Shown: positions 7,951 to 16,835 of the stretch, in pieces
Numbering within the stretch: the first letter of the stretch is position 1
Layout of the letters: each line of letters begins with the position of its first letter
Source: SXIZ01 sp040079795
Lineage (GTDB): Bacteria; Pseudomonadota; Gammaproteobacteria; Methylococcales; Methylomonadaceae
Length of the DNA: 46,675 bases
Assembly: GCA_040079795.1 (NCBI GenBank)
Contig: JBEBJQ010000024.1
Location: 1-46,675 of the forward strand
Reading direction: 5' to 3'
The notes under the pieces: generated by a model
Told to the model about the DNA's origin: nothing
Seen by the model: the letters and a program-made list of their open reading frames with translations, nothing else
The model's database searches: none
Program-made: the position numbers and the translations under genes

Positions 7951-10900
7951 ATGCTTAAAAAGCTAATTAAACCGATATTAATTTGTGTCATTTTAGTGGG
8001 TCTGTATGCGCTATCCGGGTTTTACCTGTTACCGTATCTACTCAAAACCAAGCTCCCTGAGCTGATTACGCAGCAAACCCATACCCCGGCAACCCTTGTC
8101 GATGCTCAATTTAACCCGTTTAAACTGGAACTCACCTTAAGCGGATTCGATTTAAAAGACCAGGAAAAGCAGTCCTTTGTAAAATTCGCCAGTTTGTTTG
8201 TCGATATTAATGCTTTCGACAGCCTTAAATCCCTTACATTAGTGATCGAACAACTGCGTGCTGAGCAACTAAAGACCCGTTTAACGCTGGCCAAAACTGG
8301 TAGCTTTAACTTTAATACCCTATTCCCCCCTAATAAAGCGCCATCTCCTGAGCCGGACTCGGCAGATATACCGGTTTTGATCAAACAAATACAATTGAAT
8401 CAAGGCTCTTTAACCTGGGTCGATCAACGTCTGGAAAAACCGGAAACGCAAACCTTAGCCCCGATCACCTTAAGCCTTTCCAATTTAAGCTTTAACAACA
8501 CCACGGCGACCCAATCAACCTTATCAACCCAACTTCAAAGTGGCGGCAAAATTGATTGGCAACTGGAACTATCGTTTAAGCCCCTAACCTCTAAGGGACA
8601 TATTGAGTTTGATGGCATCAAAGCCCCTGAACTATGGGCGTTATTGCTGCAAGATCAGGTCAATTTTAAGCTACCACAGGGCGAATGCGATCTTAAATTT
8701 AATTACGATCTCACTTATGCCGCCAATAATCTAACATTAATACTCAGCGACGGCTTGTTCGCCAGCCGCAAGCTTCAATTTACAGCTTTGGATAATCCAA
8801 AACCCTTAATCAATATCCCTGAATTTAAAATCAGCGGCATTGGTTTTGATTTAGCCAAGCAAACGATAAACCTGGCAGCAGTCGAAGCGAACACGATTAA
8901 GCTAGCCTTGGCATCTAATGCGGCGGGTGAATTAAATCTTCAAACTTTATTTGCATCCAAAAAAAAGACCCCGTCAACGCCACCCCCAGTAACTACAAAA
9001 CCTGGCACTGCTAACCAACTGCCCTGGGTATTGAACATTGCCAAAATAGCCCTGTTCAAACTGCAAGCCGATTATCAGGACTTAACCGATGCTTCAACGC
9101 TTTCAGCCCAATGGGCAGGATTAGATTTCAAACTGGCCGACAGCCAATTGCAGTACACAGAACCCCACTTAAAAATACAGGCAAAAGCCGGTAATTTAGC
9201 CATTCAGAACCTTACGCTTAATAACTTTAGATTGCAAAAAACCAGCCCGCCGCTCCAACTTAAAGGCACAGCAGTCCAGGCTGATTTGGGCAATTTTCAA
9301 CTGGATACCGGAGCGCAGCCTTTGCAAATCACCGCAGACAATGGCAATGTTCGGACGCATAATTTCAATCTGCTTGAACAAGGTACAAGCGCAGCATTAA
9401 TCAGCCTCCCAGAATTAACCTTAAGCGGTGCCAAATTGGATTTGGCAAAACAACAAGTAAATGCGGCAAAACTACAAGCAACCGGCGCTAAGTTTCGCGG
9501 CTGGTTAAACAAAGACGGGCAGCTGAACTATCAGGCATTATTCACTGAAAAAAATCCCGGCACCAAAGCAACTACGCCAGAACCTCTGAAAACTCCAGCA
9601 GATTCATCGCCGTGGGCGATTTCCTTGGCGGAGTTTGTGTTGCAAAATTTCCAATTTGATTTTCAGGATAAAACCCATGACGATCCTGTAGATTTACAGC
9701 TTTCAGCCCTGACACTAAAGGCTCAACAACTAAGCAATCAAAAACAGCAAAAACTCCCCTTTAGCTTGCAAACAAAGGTCAATACCACTGGCACGCTAAA
9801 CCTGAAAGGACAAACTATACTGGAACCGTTTAGCGCCGATATTCAGGCAACCTTAAAAAATTTGGGGCTAAAGAGTTTTCAACCGTATCTAAATGATTAC
9901 GCGCGGATAGATATTATTGAAGGCGCCATCAATACCACCACAAACATCGCCCTTAAACAACCAAAGCCAGCTGCTGATTTAAGCCTGCACGCCAAAGGGG
10001 ATATAACGGTTGATGAGCTATTAACCCGTGATCAGGTGCTAAATAAGGATTTAATTAAATGGCATGCGGTCAAACTGGATAATCTTGATTTTGACTTAAC
10101 ACCATTAAAACTAAGCATAGACAGCATCCTACTGCAAAAACCTTATGCGCGGGTCACCATTAAACCGGATCACTCCTTAAACTTTGATGAGCTGATTGTT
10201 AAGCAACCCCTACAGCAACATCCCCCAAAAACCACCATTACCGCTAAAAGCAAAGCTCCCCAGTATAAAATTGGCGCAGTTACCGTTGCCGACGGCAGTT
10301 CGGATTTTTCAGATTTTTCCTTAATTTTACCGTTTGTAGTGGAACTGGATAACCTTAATGGCGCCATTAAGCGCTTTTCGTCAGAACAAAAACAACTTAC
10401 GGATTTTAATTTGGTCGGCAAAGTTTTTGACCTATCGCCAATGGAAATGGAGGGTAAATTCAGCCCGGATTTCAGTGCCCTAGACATTGGCATGCACTTT
10501 AAAGGCATGCCGCTGCCCTTTATTTCACCTTATATGGTTGAATTCGCAGGTTATAAAATAGAAAAAGGTAAAATGTCGCTGGACTTACTTTATAAAATAA
10601 ATGACCGAAAGTTAGTTGCTGAAAATAATATGATGCTAGATCAACTGACCTTAGGTGAAAAAGTCGAAAACCCCAAAGCCACCTCCTTACCGCTTAATCT
10701 GGCGATTACCTTGCTGAAAGATAGCGATGGCAAAATCAATATCAATTTACCTTTAACCGGCAGCCTGGATGATCCGCAATTCAGTGTGACGTCTTTAGTA
10801 TTCGATGCCTTTGTAAACATGCTTACCAAAGTTATTAGCTCGCCCTTTAAGGCGCTGGGTGCATTAACCTCCAGTGCTGCCGACTTGAGCCAGGTGAATT

Positions 10901-11457
10901 TTAAAGAAGGCAGCGACTCACTAAGTGATACTGAACAAACAAAGTTGCAGGACTTGGCGAAAGCACTGGCACAGAAACCAGAACTGAGCGTTGAAATTAA
11001 AGGCAGTGCCTACACTAAACAAGATTGGCCAGCACTGCAAGACGATGCCCTACTAGATCAACTTAAAGCAGCTAAAGCAGCTGAATTGAAAGCCCGTGGT
11101 AAAAATCAACTAGCAGAATATGTAGACTTAAGCGAAGGCGATTCGCTCCGCCTGCTCGCAGATTTGTTTATTAAAAAATTCCCCCATTTGGGTAAACGGT
11201 CTTTGTTTGGAACCCCGGAACTAATCGGTTCAGACAAAGATTTTGAAACCGTTGCAAAACAACAATTAGCCACCATTATTACACCGGATAAACAACGTTT
11301 AGCTGCTTTAGCCGCAGCACGGGCACGCAATATCGCCCAAAACCTTATCCAAAAAGGAAAAATTTCGCATGAGCGTATTTTTATCCTTGAGAGCAGTGTT
11401 GAAGCTGAGCAGCCGAAAGACGGCAATGTCTGTGGGCTATCATTAAAAGTGCAGTAA
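7951..11457 (+). CDS. AsmA-like DUF748-domain envelope protein
   Basis: 1168 residues from the ATG at 7951 (MLKKLIKPILICVILVGLYA), which has AGGAC seven bases upstream; an in-frame TTG at 7888 would add 21 unlikely residues. One N-terminal membrane anchor (about residues 5-30) is followed by a very long periplasmic region of repeated amphipathic strands with LDLAKQQVN- and NLQTLF-like repeats. This is the AsmA/DUF748 build, related to bridge-like lipid-transfer proteins. The C-terminal part (VNFKEGSDSLSDTEQTKLQD to PDKQRLAALAAARARNIAQN) is the usual OmpA-like end of DUF748 proteins. The role is inferred to be phospholipid transport or outer-membrane homeostasis. It stands alone, divergent from the Ig-like operon. 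Confidence 0.85.
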   Translation: MLKKLIKPILICVILVGLYALSGFYLLPYLLKTKLPELITQQTHTPATLVDAQFNPFKLELTLSGFDLKDQEKQSFVKFASLFVDINAFDSLKSLTLVIEQLRAEQLKTRLTLAKTGSFNFNTLFPPNKAPSPEPDSADIPVLIKQIQLNQGSLTWVDQRLEKPETQTLAPITLSLSNLSFNNTTATQSTLSTQLQSGGKIDWQLELSFKPLTSKGHIEFDGIKAPELWALLLQDQVNFKLPQGECDLKFNYDLTYAANNLTLILSDGLFASRKLQFTALDNPKPLINIPEFKISGIGFDLAKQTINLAAVEANTIKLALASNAAGELNLQTLFASKKKTPSTPPPVTTKPGTANQLPWVLNIAKIALFKLQADYQDLTDASTLSAQWAGLDFKLADSQLQYTEPHLKIQAKAGNLAIQNLTLNNFRLQKTSPPLQLKGTAVQADLGNFQLDTGAQPLQITADNGNVRTHNFNLLEQGTSAALISLPELTLSGAKLDLAKQQVNAAKLQATGAKFRGWLNKDGQLNYQALFTEKNPGTKATTPEPLKTPADSSPWAISLAEFVLQNFQFDFQDKTHDDPVDLQLSALTLKAQQLSNQKQQKLPFSLQTKVNTTGTLNLKGQTILEPFSADIQATLKNLGLKSFQPYLNDYARIDIIEGAINTTTNIALKQPKPAADLSLHAKGDITVDELLTRDQVLNKDLIKWHAVKLDNLDFDLTPLKLSIDSILLQKPYARVTIKPDHSLNFDELIVKQPLQQHPPKTTITAKSKAPQYKIGAVTVADGSSDFSDFSLILPFVVELDNLNGAIKRFSSEQKQLTDFNLVGKVFDLSPMEMEGKFSPDFSALDIGMHFKGMPLPFISPYMVEFAGYKIEKGKMSLDLLYKINDRKLVAENNMMLDQLTLGEKVENPKATSLPLNLAITLLKDSDGKININLPLTGSLDDPQFSVTSLVFDAFVNMLTKVISSPFKALGALTSSAADLSQVNFKEGSDSLSDTEQTKLQDLAKALAQKPELSVEIKGSAYTKQDWPALQDDALLDQLKAAKAAELKARGKNQLAEYVDLSEGDSLRLLADLFIKKFPHLGKRSLFGTPELIGSDKDFETVAKQQLATIITPDKQRLAALAAARARNIAQNLIQKGKISHERIFILESSVEAEQPKDGNVCGLSLKVQ

Positions 11458-11579
11458 AGATGAAAGTGTTAGGAATAATCGGTTTACAGCAGACATACTA
11501 AACAGTCACTCCACCAAACACCCTTTCACGCAGTGATATTATCGAGGATCATGGTTTGTCACGGCGTTTAATAAAGGTC

Positions 11580-11945
11580 TTATTTGTTTAATAAATCTTT
11601 CAAATTAGCGAACGGATTAAAACTATCTCCCACTTTTGAAGTACTATCACCCAAGAGTTTTTTACCCCCATGTAAACTTTCTTCAGTATAACGGGCATGT
11701 TCGTTATCGTGACAATACAAGCACAATAGCTCCCAGTTACTGCCATTCGCAGGATTATCATCATGATTATGATTTTTATGGTGTACGGTCAACTCACGTA
11801 AATTAGTGTGGGTAAACTCTCGGGCACACCGCCCGCAAATCCAGGGATACAATTTTAAAGCCTGCTCCCGGTAGCCTTTTTCGCGTTCTGCTTTTTGTTG
11901 CCGCGCGTCAATAACAATTTTATTTAAATGTTCTTTCGATGCCAT
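11580..11945 (-). CDS. HNH endonuclease-domain protein, YajD-like
   Basis: 121 residues from the ATG at 11945 (MASKEHLNKIVIDARQQKAE). The longer frame beginning at 11957 places the GAGGAG ribosome-binding site inside its own first codons, so the shorter start is correct. The middle shows the HNH zinc-binding nuclease motif: CGRC, then LTVHHKNHNHDDNPANGSNW and LLCLYCHDNEHA. The two CxxC pairs bind structural zinc, and the HH and final H are the catalytic positions. It is a short stand-alone HNH protein like E. coli YajD, whose role is not settled. It is followed downstream by a 120-bp gap to the convergent DUF748 gene and preceded by a GFA-family gene 48 bases away. Confidence 0.88.
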   Translation of the reverse strand: MASKEHLNKIVIDARQQKAEREKGYREQALKLYPWICGRCAREFTHTNLRELTVHHKNHNHDDNPANGSNWELLCLYCHDNEHARYTEESLHGGKKLLGDSTSKVGDSFNPFANLKDLLNK

Positions 11946-11993
11946 AACACTCCTCATTGTAATTGGAAATTGATTAAAGTGTATTAACCCTAT

Positions 11994-12419
11994 CTACCAG
12001 GGATTACCAAAAAATTTAGGTAACTCAGGATCCATGATATCCCAAGGTTGCGCCTCAGATACCCACATATGCAGTTTTGGTTTAAACCAGGCCGGATCAT
12101 CCAAAGTAGCCGCAGTAACTGGGCGAATACCAGAAAAGCCACTGTTGCGGGCAAATAAACAACACCCACAATGGGGACAAAAAGCGCGATATAGGGTGTT
12201 GCCGCTGGCAGCGCTGGTTGCATATTCCTGGTACGAGCCTGTGATATGTAAACTATCTGTAGCCACAAACAGTATCGCTAAATTTGCCGCTCCAGCTGTC
12301 CGCTGACAAGTCCGGCAATGGCATACCGCAGTATTTTTTGGCAACGCGGAAATTTCATAACGTACCTGACCACAATGGCAGCCACCCGTCAAAGGAAGTT
12401 TAGGCGTGTTATCAGTCAT
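11994..12419 (-). CDS. GFA / CENP-V-fold zinc protein
   Basis: 141 residues. The zinc-binding signature of the GFA family is complete: GGCHCGQVRYE, CHCRTCQRTAG, and FCPHCGCCLFAR. The founding member was described as a glutathione-dependent formaldehyde-activating enzyme, but most homologs act on other or unknown substrates, so a formaldehyde role should not be assumed even in a possible methylotroph. It starts 13 bases after the stop of the FMN-reductase gene on the same strand and is probably co-transcribed with it. No signal peptide is present, so it is cytoplasmic. Molecular function beyond thiol or zinc chemistry is open. Confidence 0.85.
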   Translation of the reverse strand: MTDNTPKLPLTGGCHCGQVRYEISALPKNTAVCHCRTCQRTAGAANLAILFVATDSLHITGSYQEYATSAASGNTLYRAFCPHCGCCLFARNSGFSGIRPVTAATLDDPAWFKPKLHMWVSEAQPWDIMDPELPKFFGNPW

Positions 12420-12432
12420 AATAACAACATAA

Positions 12433-13008
12433 TTAACTTTTTAATCGCGCAGTTGTAGCGGCTAACTCCGCACCTAAAGCCATTATCGCTGTCTGATCTG
12501 CTTCATTAACCAAGGTAGCTTCAGCGTTAAAGGCTTTGCTGGCAAAGGCTATGGTTTTTTGGTTGGGTATTACAGTAACGCCAATATTCCCCAGCAACAT
12601 GCGCAAAAAGACCAACCCCCTAATACCGCCCAATCCACCCGGCGATGTTGCCATAAGTGCGGCCACTTTGCCTTTATAAGCGACCAAAGGCGGCTCATCG
12701 GACGATTCCGCCCGCGATGCCCAATCAATAACATTTTTTAGTAAAGGACTAAAGGCACTGTTATATTCCGGAGAAGCGATCAGGAAACCATCATGTTCAA
12801 TCAGTAATCGTTTAAAAGCTTTTGCCTTATCAGGCAAGCCAAATTCACTCTCAAAGTCTGCATTGTAAATTGGCATTTCAAAATCTGCCAATGCAATTAC
12901 TGACACCTCCGCACCTGCCTCCCTTGCACCAACTGCGGCAATATTAACCAGTTTTTGATTAAAAGAATCTTTTCGAGCGCTGCCAGCAAAAGCCAGTATT
13001 TTTATCAT
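12433..13008 (-). CDS. NADPH-dependent FMN reductase (flavodoxin-fold)
   Basis: 191 residues, full length for the NADPH-dependent FMN reductase family (PF03358). The phosphate-binding loop GSARKDSFNQKL sits at the N-terminus (residues 9-20), PEYNSAFSPLLKNVIDWASR holds the conserved SPEYN motif, and SPGGLGGIRGL follows. These bind FMN and position NAD(P)H. Family members reduce FMN, quinones, chromate or azo compounds; the native substrate here is unknown. It is the first gene of a two-gene unit with the GFA-type protein. It lies divergently from the Fur-preceded porin operon with 201 bases between them, so it may share the iron-responsive promoter region. Confidence 0.88.
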   Translation of the reverse strand: MIKILAFAGSARKDSFNQKLVNIAAVGAREAGAEVSVIALADFEMPIYNADFESEFGLPDKAKAFKRLLIEHDGFLIASPEYNSAFSPLLKNVIDWASRAESSDEPPLVAYKGKVAALMATSPGGLGGIRGLVFLRMLLGNIGVTVIPNQKTIAFASKAFNAEATLVNEADQTAIMALGAELAATTARLKS

Positions 13009-13132
13009 GATTCATACCCCAGAAAATTTTAGCAACCACCTTTGACCTATTAAACAATGATCAAGGTTAACTTGCAATCAACCATTTTTAGATTCATTTA
13101 ACACTAAACACGAAATTTCACAAACACATATA

Positions 13133-13150
13133 CAAATAAGAATCATTTGC
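13133..13150. promoter_or_regulatory. Predicted Fur box
   Basis: CAAATAAGAATCATTTGC differs at one base from the perfect palindrome CAAATGAGAATCATTTGC, which is the core of gammaproteobacterial Fur sites. It lies 60 bases upstream of the porin start and overlaps an AT-rich stretch (AATAATAGTATTATT) that could hold the promoter. Repression by iron-bound Fur of the porin gene, and possibly of the divergent FMN reductase, is inferred. Confidence 0.72.
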
Positions 13151-13209
13151 AATAATAGTATTATTTACACTATAATAATTTCAACATCTAAAAAACGAGG
13201 TAATTCCCT

Positions 13210-14634
13210 ATGTATTTTGCACACAAGCCTTTATTTAAAAAAAGTATTTTAGCAACACTTATCACCTTAAGTGGTTCTGCTAACGCACTTGAGAAACCAC
13301 AATCCATGGAAGAAATGTGGAAAATAATTCAAACACAACAAAAGCAGATTGATGCCATGCAATCTGCTCTGCAAACAAAGTCAGCACAAACGGACAAAGC
13401 ACCAGCAACTGAAACTGTGAGTCAAAACACTGGTGGCGATGTCAAAACGTTGGAACGCAAAACGGATGTTTTAAGTCAAGAGGTTGAAAAATTACGCACC
13501 AATCTGGCGATTCCTGACGAAGTTCAGTACAAGAGTGCTTATGGCTTAGGTCCTGCGGCATCAAAGGTCTATCAAGTAGGTAAAGGCTTGTCGATTGGAG
13601 GTTATGGAGAGGCTAATTATCAAGCTCGTGTCGGAGATAAAGGTAACAGTGTAGACAACGCCGATATGGAGAGACTGGTTTTATATGCAGGGTATAAATT
13701 TACCGACCATATCCTTTTTAACAGTGAGATTGAATTTGAACATGCCACCACTGGTGAGGGTGATGAAGAGAAAGGGGAAGTGTCAGTCGAATTTGCAGCC
13801 CTGGATTTCTTTATCGACCCAAGGGCAAATATTCGTGCCGGGCTGGTACTTATGCCTATGGGCTTTATCAACCAAATACATGAGCCCCCCTTTTTCTTCG
13901 GTAATAATCGTCCAGAAGTTGAACGCCGCATTATACCCAGTACCTGGCGTGAAGTGGGCTTAGGGCTATTTGGTGAAATACTACCCAATCTAACTTACAC
14001 CACTTATGTTGTCAATGGCCTCAATGCTGCCGAATTTAGTTCAGACGGTATTCGCGAAGGCCGTGGCGGTGGTAGTGAAGCAAAAGCTGAAAACTTCGGC
14101 TATGTAGCCCGTTTGGATTATGCCCCGGAGGCAATGCCGGGCTTGTCTTTTGGCGGTTCGGCCTTTGTTGGTAATGCAGGACAAAACCAAACCTTTCTCG
14201 GACAAAAACCGGATGTATTCACCCAACTTTATGAAGGTCATGTTCAATGGAAATATCGTGGCTTAGAATTCCGCTCTCTGGGTTCATGGGGGCATATCAA
14301 TGATGCCGCCCTCTTAAGTGCCTATAAAGACGAAACCATAGGCTCCGAAAGCTTTGGCTGGTATTCAGAGCTTGGTTACGATGTGTTACCTCTAATACTT
14401 CATGATACCACCCAATACCTTGCCCCCTTCTTCCGCTACGAACATCTGGATACCATTGCCAAAGCGCCTGAGGGCTACCAGGATGATCTAACTAAGGATA
14501 GGGAGATCTTTCAGGTAGGTTTGCATTACAAACCCATTCCGAATGTCGTCATCAAAGCCGATTATCGTAATTTCGTTGCCAAACAAGGTCCCCTTGCGGA
14601 TGATTTCAATTTAGGTTTTGGTTTTATTTTCTAG
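13210..14634 (+). CDS. Outer-membrane porin with N-terminal coiled coil
   Basis: 474 residues, ATG with GAGGT eight bases upstream. A signal peptide (LFKKSILATLITLSGSANA) is followed by a predicted coiled coil in two parts (MEEMWKIIQTQQKQIDAMQS and VKTLERKTDVLSQEVEKLRT). Residues from about 110 on alternate like a beta-barrel (GGYGEANYQARVG, LVLYAGYKFTDHI) and the protein ends in GFGFIF, the C-terminal Phe needed for BAM insertion. It belongs to the long-helix porin type found in methanotrophs and related to phosphate-selective porins. The substrate is unknown. A Fur box upstream and the di-heme and flavoprotein genes downstream suggest a role in iron-limited growth. Confidence 0.82.
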   Translation: MYFAHKPLFKKSILATLITLSGSANALEKPQSMEEMWKIIQTQQKQIDAMQSALQTKSAQTDKAPATETVSQNTGGDVKTLERKTDVLSQEVEKLRTNLAIPDEVQYKSAYGLGPAASKVYQVGKGLSIGGYGEANYQARVGDKGNSVDNADMERLVLYAGYKFTDHILFNSEIEFEHATTGEGDEEKGEVSVEFAALDFFIDPRANIRAGLVLMPMGFINQIHEPPFFFGNNRPEVERRIIPSTWREVGLGLFGEILPNLTYTTYVVNGLNAAEFSSDGIREGRGGGSEAKAENFGYVARLDYAPEAMPGLSFGGSAFVGNAGQNQTFLGQKPDVFTQLYEGHVQWKYRGLEFRSLGSWGHINDAALLSAYKDETIGSESFGWYSELGYDVLPLILHDTTQYLAPFFRYEHLDTIAKAPEGYQDDLTKDREIFQVGLHYKPIPNVVIKADYRNFVAKQGPLADDFNLGFGFIF

Positions 14635-14664
14635 CCCAATATATCGCCTCCCCTTAAAATTAAT

Positions 14665-14697
14665 CCGTTCGTGGAGAACTTGTCGAACCACGAACGG
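14665..14697. repeat. REP-like palindrome between porin and di-heme gene
   Basis: CCGTTCGTGG and CCACGAACGG pair perfectly over 10 bp around a 13-base loop containing CTTGTCGAA. This is the form of the CGTTCGTGG...CTTGTCGAACCACGAACG repeats scattered through many proteobacterial genomes. There is no T-run, so it is not a normal intrinsic terminator, but as an RNA hairpin it may lower read-through or shield the porin mRNA end. Confidence 0.7.
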
Positions 14698-14742
14698 CAT
14701 TGACACAAATATATTATTTAAAATCAAACGGTAGGTATTACA

Positions 14743-16182
14743 ATGAAATCAGGTAAAACCAATGGTTTACTACTATTTTTATCCTTATTCACCGCTGCCG
14801 GTTGTGCAACGGAAATTACCCAACTCCGTAAAAGCACCTTAAATGCGTTAACACCGGTACAGAAATTAGGACAACAACTCTTTTTTGACAAAAGTTTATC
14901 CTCCCCTGAAGGGCAGGCGTGCGCAAGTTGCCATGATCCTAATACTGCTTTTACCGATACCCTGTTAAGCACCCCCGTATCGGATGGCATCGTTCCGGGG
15001 CGCACCGGCACACGCAATGCCCCAACAGCCATGTATATGGCGTTTAGCCCAGCTTTCCATCTCGAAACCACGGATGGGGAATCACTGTATATCGGCGGGC
15101 AGTTTTTGGATGGCCGCGCAGCCACGTTGAGTGAACAGGCCAAAGGGCCTTTTTTAAACCCTGACGAAATGAATAACCAAGATGAGGCGGAAGTGGTTGG
15201 TAAGCTACGCACCGCTGGCTATGCCGACTTATTCATACAGGTCTATGGCAGCAATGCTTTAAGCGATGTCAAACAAGCGTATCAGAACATGGCCGATGCC
15301 ATTGCTGAATTTGAAAAAACCGCCCTCTTTAGTCCCTTTTCATCCAAGTACGATTATTATTTGGCGGACGAAGTTGAATTAACCGACCAGGAAAAATGGG
15401 GGCTGTCACTCTTTAATGATGCAAAGAAAGGCAATTGTGCCGCCTGCCATCCGAGCACTTCAGAAACCGCTACCCCGCCGTTATTTACGGACTTTTCCTA
15501 CGATAATTTAGGCTCTTCAAGCAACCCATCCATCTTAAGCAAAAAAGGCGCTGATTTTGTTGATTTCGGATTAGGCAAAGCCTTAAACGATCCCAAGGAG
15601 AACGGCAAATTTAAAGTGCCCACCTTGCGTAATATCGCGAAAACTGCACCATACACCCATAACGGCGTATTCTCTAATTTACGTGATGTCGTGGAGTTTT
15701 ATAGCACCCGTGATGTTGATGCTAAGTGGGGCAAGCCCGAAGTTGCGGAAAACATCAATAAAGATGAATTGGGTGATTTAAAATTAACCCCTGACGAAAT
15801 AGATGCGATTGTGGCTTTTTTGCAGACCCTAACCGATGGCTATGAAGCAAATGGGGCTATCAACCATCTTAACAATTCAGGATTAATCACCTTGCCGCTG
15901 GTTGAGGTTGAAGGGGCTTCCTTTGGAACCGCGGTCATGAGTGTAAAACTGAAACAAGATAGCAAAAATCCCAATCAATTTCGGCTGCTGCATGCAGAAA
16001 CCGTAAAAACCACAGCAAAAACCAATCCGGGCGGCATCCCCCACTATTCTTTCGACACCAATTATCTCGAAATTCCCACTATAAAAGTGGATAATAACCC
16101 TGATTATATTGCACAGCTGAAACGCATAATAACTGAAAAAGAAATTGCATTTGAAATTGTTTATGCAAAACCAGTGCAATAA
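14743..16182 (+). CDS. MauG / cytochrome c peroxidase-type di-heme c protein
   Basis: 479 residues, ATG with TAGGT upstream. The N-terminus is an export signal; FTAAGC with Cys21 could be a lipobox, though the -3 Ala is not ideal. Two heme c sites are present, CASCH (residues 60-64) and CAACH (232-236), with the family motifs GRTGTRNAPT, FLDGRAATLSEQAKGP and VPTLRNIAKTAPYTHNGVF. Such proteins reduce peroxide or oxidize protein side chains through two c hemes in the periplasm. Residues about 380-479, after the usual end near FLQTLTDGYE, form a beta-rich extension (VEVEGASFGTAVMSVKL) that standard MauG and CcpA proteins lack. The gene follows the Fur-preceded porin by 108 bases, and the pairing suggests a shared iron- or copper-linked envelope role. 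Confidence 0.87.
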   Translation: MKSGKTNGLLLFLSLFTAAGCATEITQLRKSTLNALTPVQKLGQQLFFDKSLSSPEGQACASCHDPNTAFTDTLLSTPVSDGIVPGRTGTRNAPTAMYMAFSPAFHLETTDGESLYIGGQFLDGRAATLSEQAKGPFLNPDEMNNQDEAEVVGKLRTAGYADLFIQVYGSNALSDVKQAYQNMADAIAEFEKTALFSPFSSKYDYYLADEVELTDQEKWGLSLFNDAKKGNCAACHPSTSETATPPLFTDFSYDNLGSSSNPSILSKKGADFVDFGLGKALNDPKENGKFKVPTLRNIAKTAPYTHNGVFSNLRDVVEFYSTRDVDAKWGKPEVAENINKDELGDLKLTPDEIDAIVAFLQTLTDGYEANGAINHLNNSGLITLPLVEVEGASFGTAVMSVKLKQDSKNPNQFRLLHAETVKTTAKTNPGGIPHYSFDTNYLEIPTIKVDNNPDYIAQLKRIITEKEIAFEIVYAKPVQ

Positions 16183-16215
16183 CCAAGTGAATGAGTGGTG
16201 GATTTAAAGCAAGAA

Positions 16216-16251
16216 GCAAAATTCAGCAATTTTGCAAGCTGCTTGTATAAT
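16216..16251 (+). promoter_or_regulatory. Hairpin and TATAAT -10 element upstream of the FMN-binding gene
   Basis: A perfect TATAAT lies at 16246-16251, 29 bases before the start codon of the FMN-binding gene. Upstream is a weak -35 (TTCAGC, 18-base spacer). The spacer region holds a perfect 8-bp inverted repeat GCAAAATT-CAGC-AATTTTGC at 16216-16235, which could be an operator. It suggests the flavoprotein gene also has its own promoter, inside the larger Fur-preceded cluster. Confidence 0.5.
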
Positions 16252-16280
16252 ACCCATAACGCCGAGCCCAAAAGAGACCG

Positions 16281-16835
16281 ATGAAAATCCTCAAATACAC
16301 AAGCCTTTTAGCCTTATTTTTACTGTTTACAACATTGGCAACTCCCAGCTTTGCCAAAATTTTCTACAGCAAAAATGAAGCCTTAGAACTGGCTTTTGGC
16401 AAAGGTAATCCGGTCGAATTGCTCTCCTTATTCCCGGATAAGGAGCAGACAGCACAAATTCAAAAAATAGCGAAAGTTACGCTCGATTCCGGCTTATTTA
16501 GCTTTTATGTTGGTAAAGAGCAGGGCAAAATTTCCGGCTATGCTGCCATTGAAAGCAGCACTGTCAGAACCAAACCCGAAACCTTGATGATCGTACTAAG
16601 CCCCGAAGGTAACTTGCGTAACGTCTTCACCCTTGCCTTCCATGAACCGCCGGAATACCAACCACCTGAACGCTGGTATAGCCTACTTGCCAATCGTACA
16701 GTGGAAGACATGGACTTTAATAAAGGCGTACAAGGGATTGTCGGTGCAACCCTCAGCACCCGTTCAGCTTTAACCAGTGTACGTAAAGTCATGGCTTTTT
16801 ATGAAGTCTTGGTCAAACCAACCCAAAAACCCTGA
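16281..16835 (+). CDS. Exported FMN-binding-domain protein (probable ApbE target)
   Basis: 184 residues. A signal peptide (LLALFLLFTTLATPSFA) leads to a periplasmic FMN-binding domain of the NqrC/RnfG type (PF04205-like). Near the C-terminus VGATLSTRSALTSVRKV (residues 154-170) matches the flavinylation motif, usually written [ST]GA[ST]x[ST], where the last Ser/Thr is bonded to FMN by ApbE; here that would be Ser159. The first position is Val instead of Ser/Thr, an oddity. The family carries electrons in the periplasm between membrane proteins and terminal acceptors. Its stop overlaps the next start by one base (TGATG), so it is translationally coupled to the membrane protein. No apbE gene is in the window. 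Confidence 0.8.
   Translation: MKILKYTSLLALFLLFTTLATPSFAKIFYSKNEALELAFGKGNPVELLSLFPDKEQTAQIQKIAKVTLDSGLFSFYVGKEQGKISGYAAIESSTVRTKPETLMIVLSPEGNLRNVFTLAFHEPPEYQPPERWYSLLANRTVEDMDFNKGVQGIVGATLSTRSALTSVRKVMAFYEVLVKPTQKP

Noticed and set aside
12433..13008. ArsH or ChrR as a specific name for the FMN reductase
   Set aside because: Motifs fit the wider NADPH-dependent FMN reductase family only; there are no arsenic or chromate genes nearby.
14724..15212. 162-codon minus-strand frame opposite the di-heme gene
   Set aside because: Shadow of the real gene, which has heme sites and strong family motifs in the other strand.
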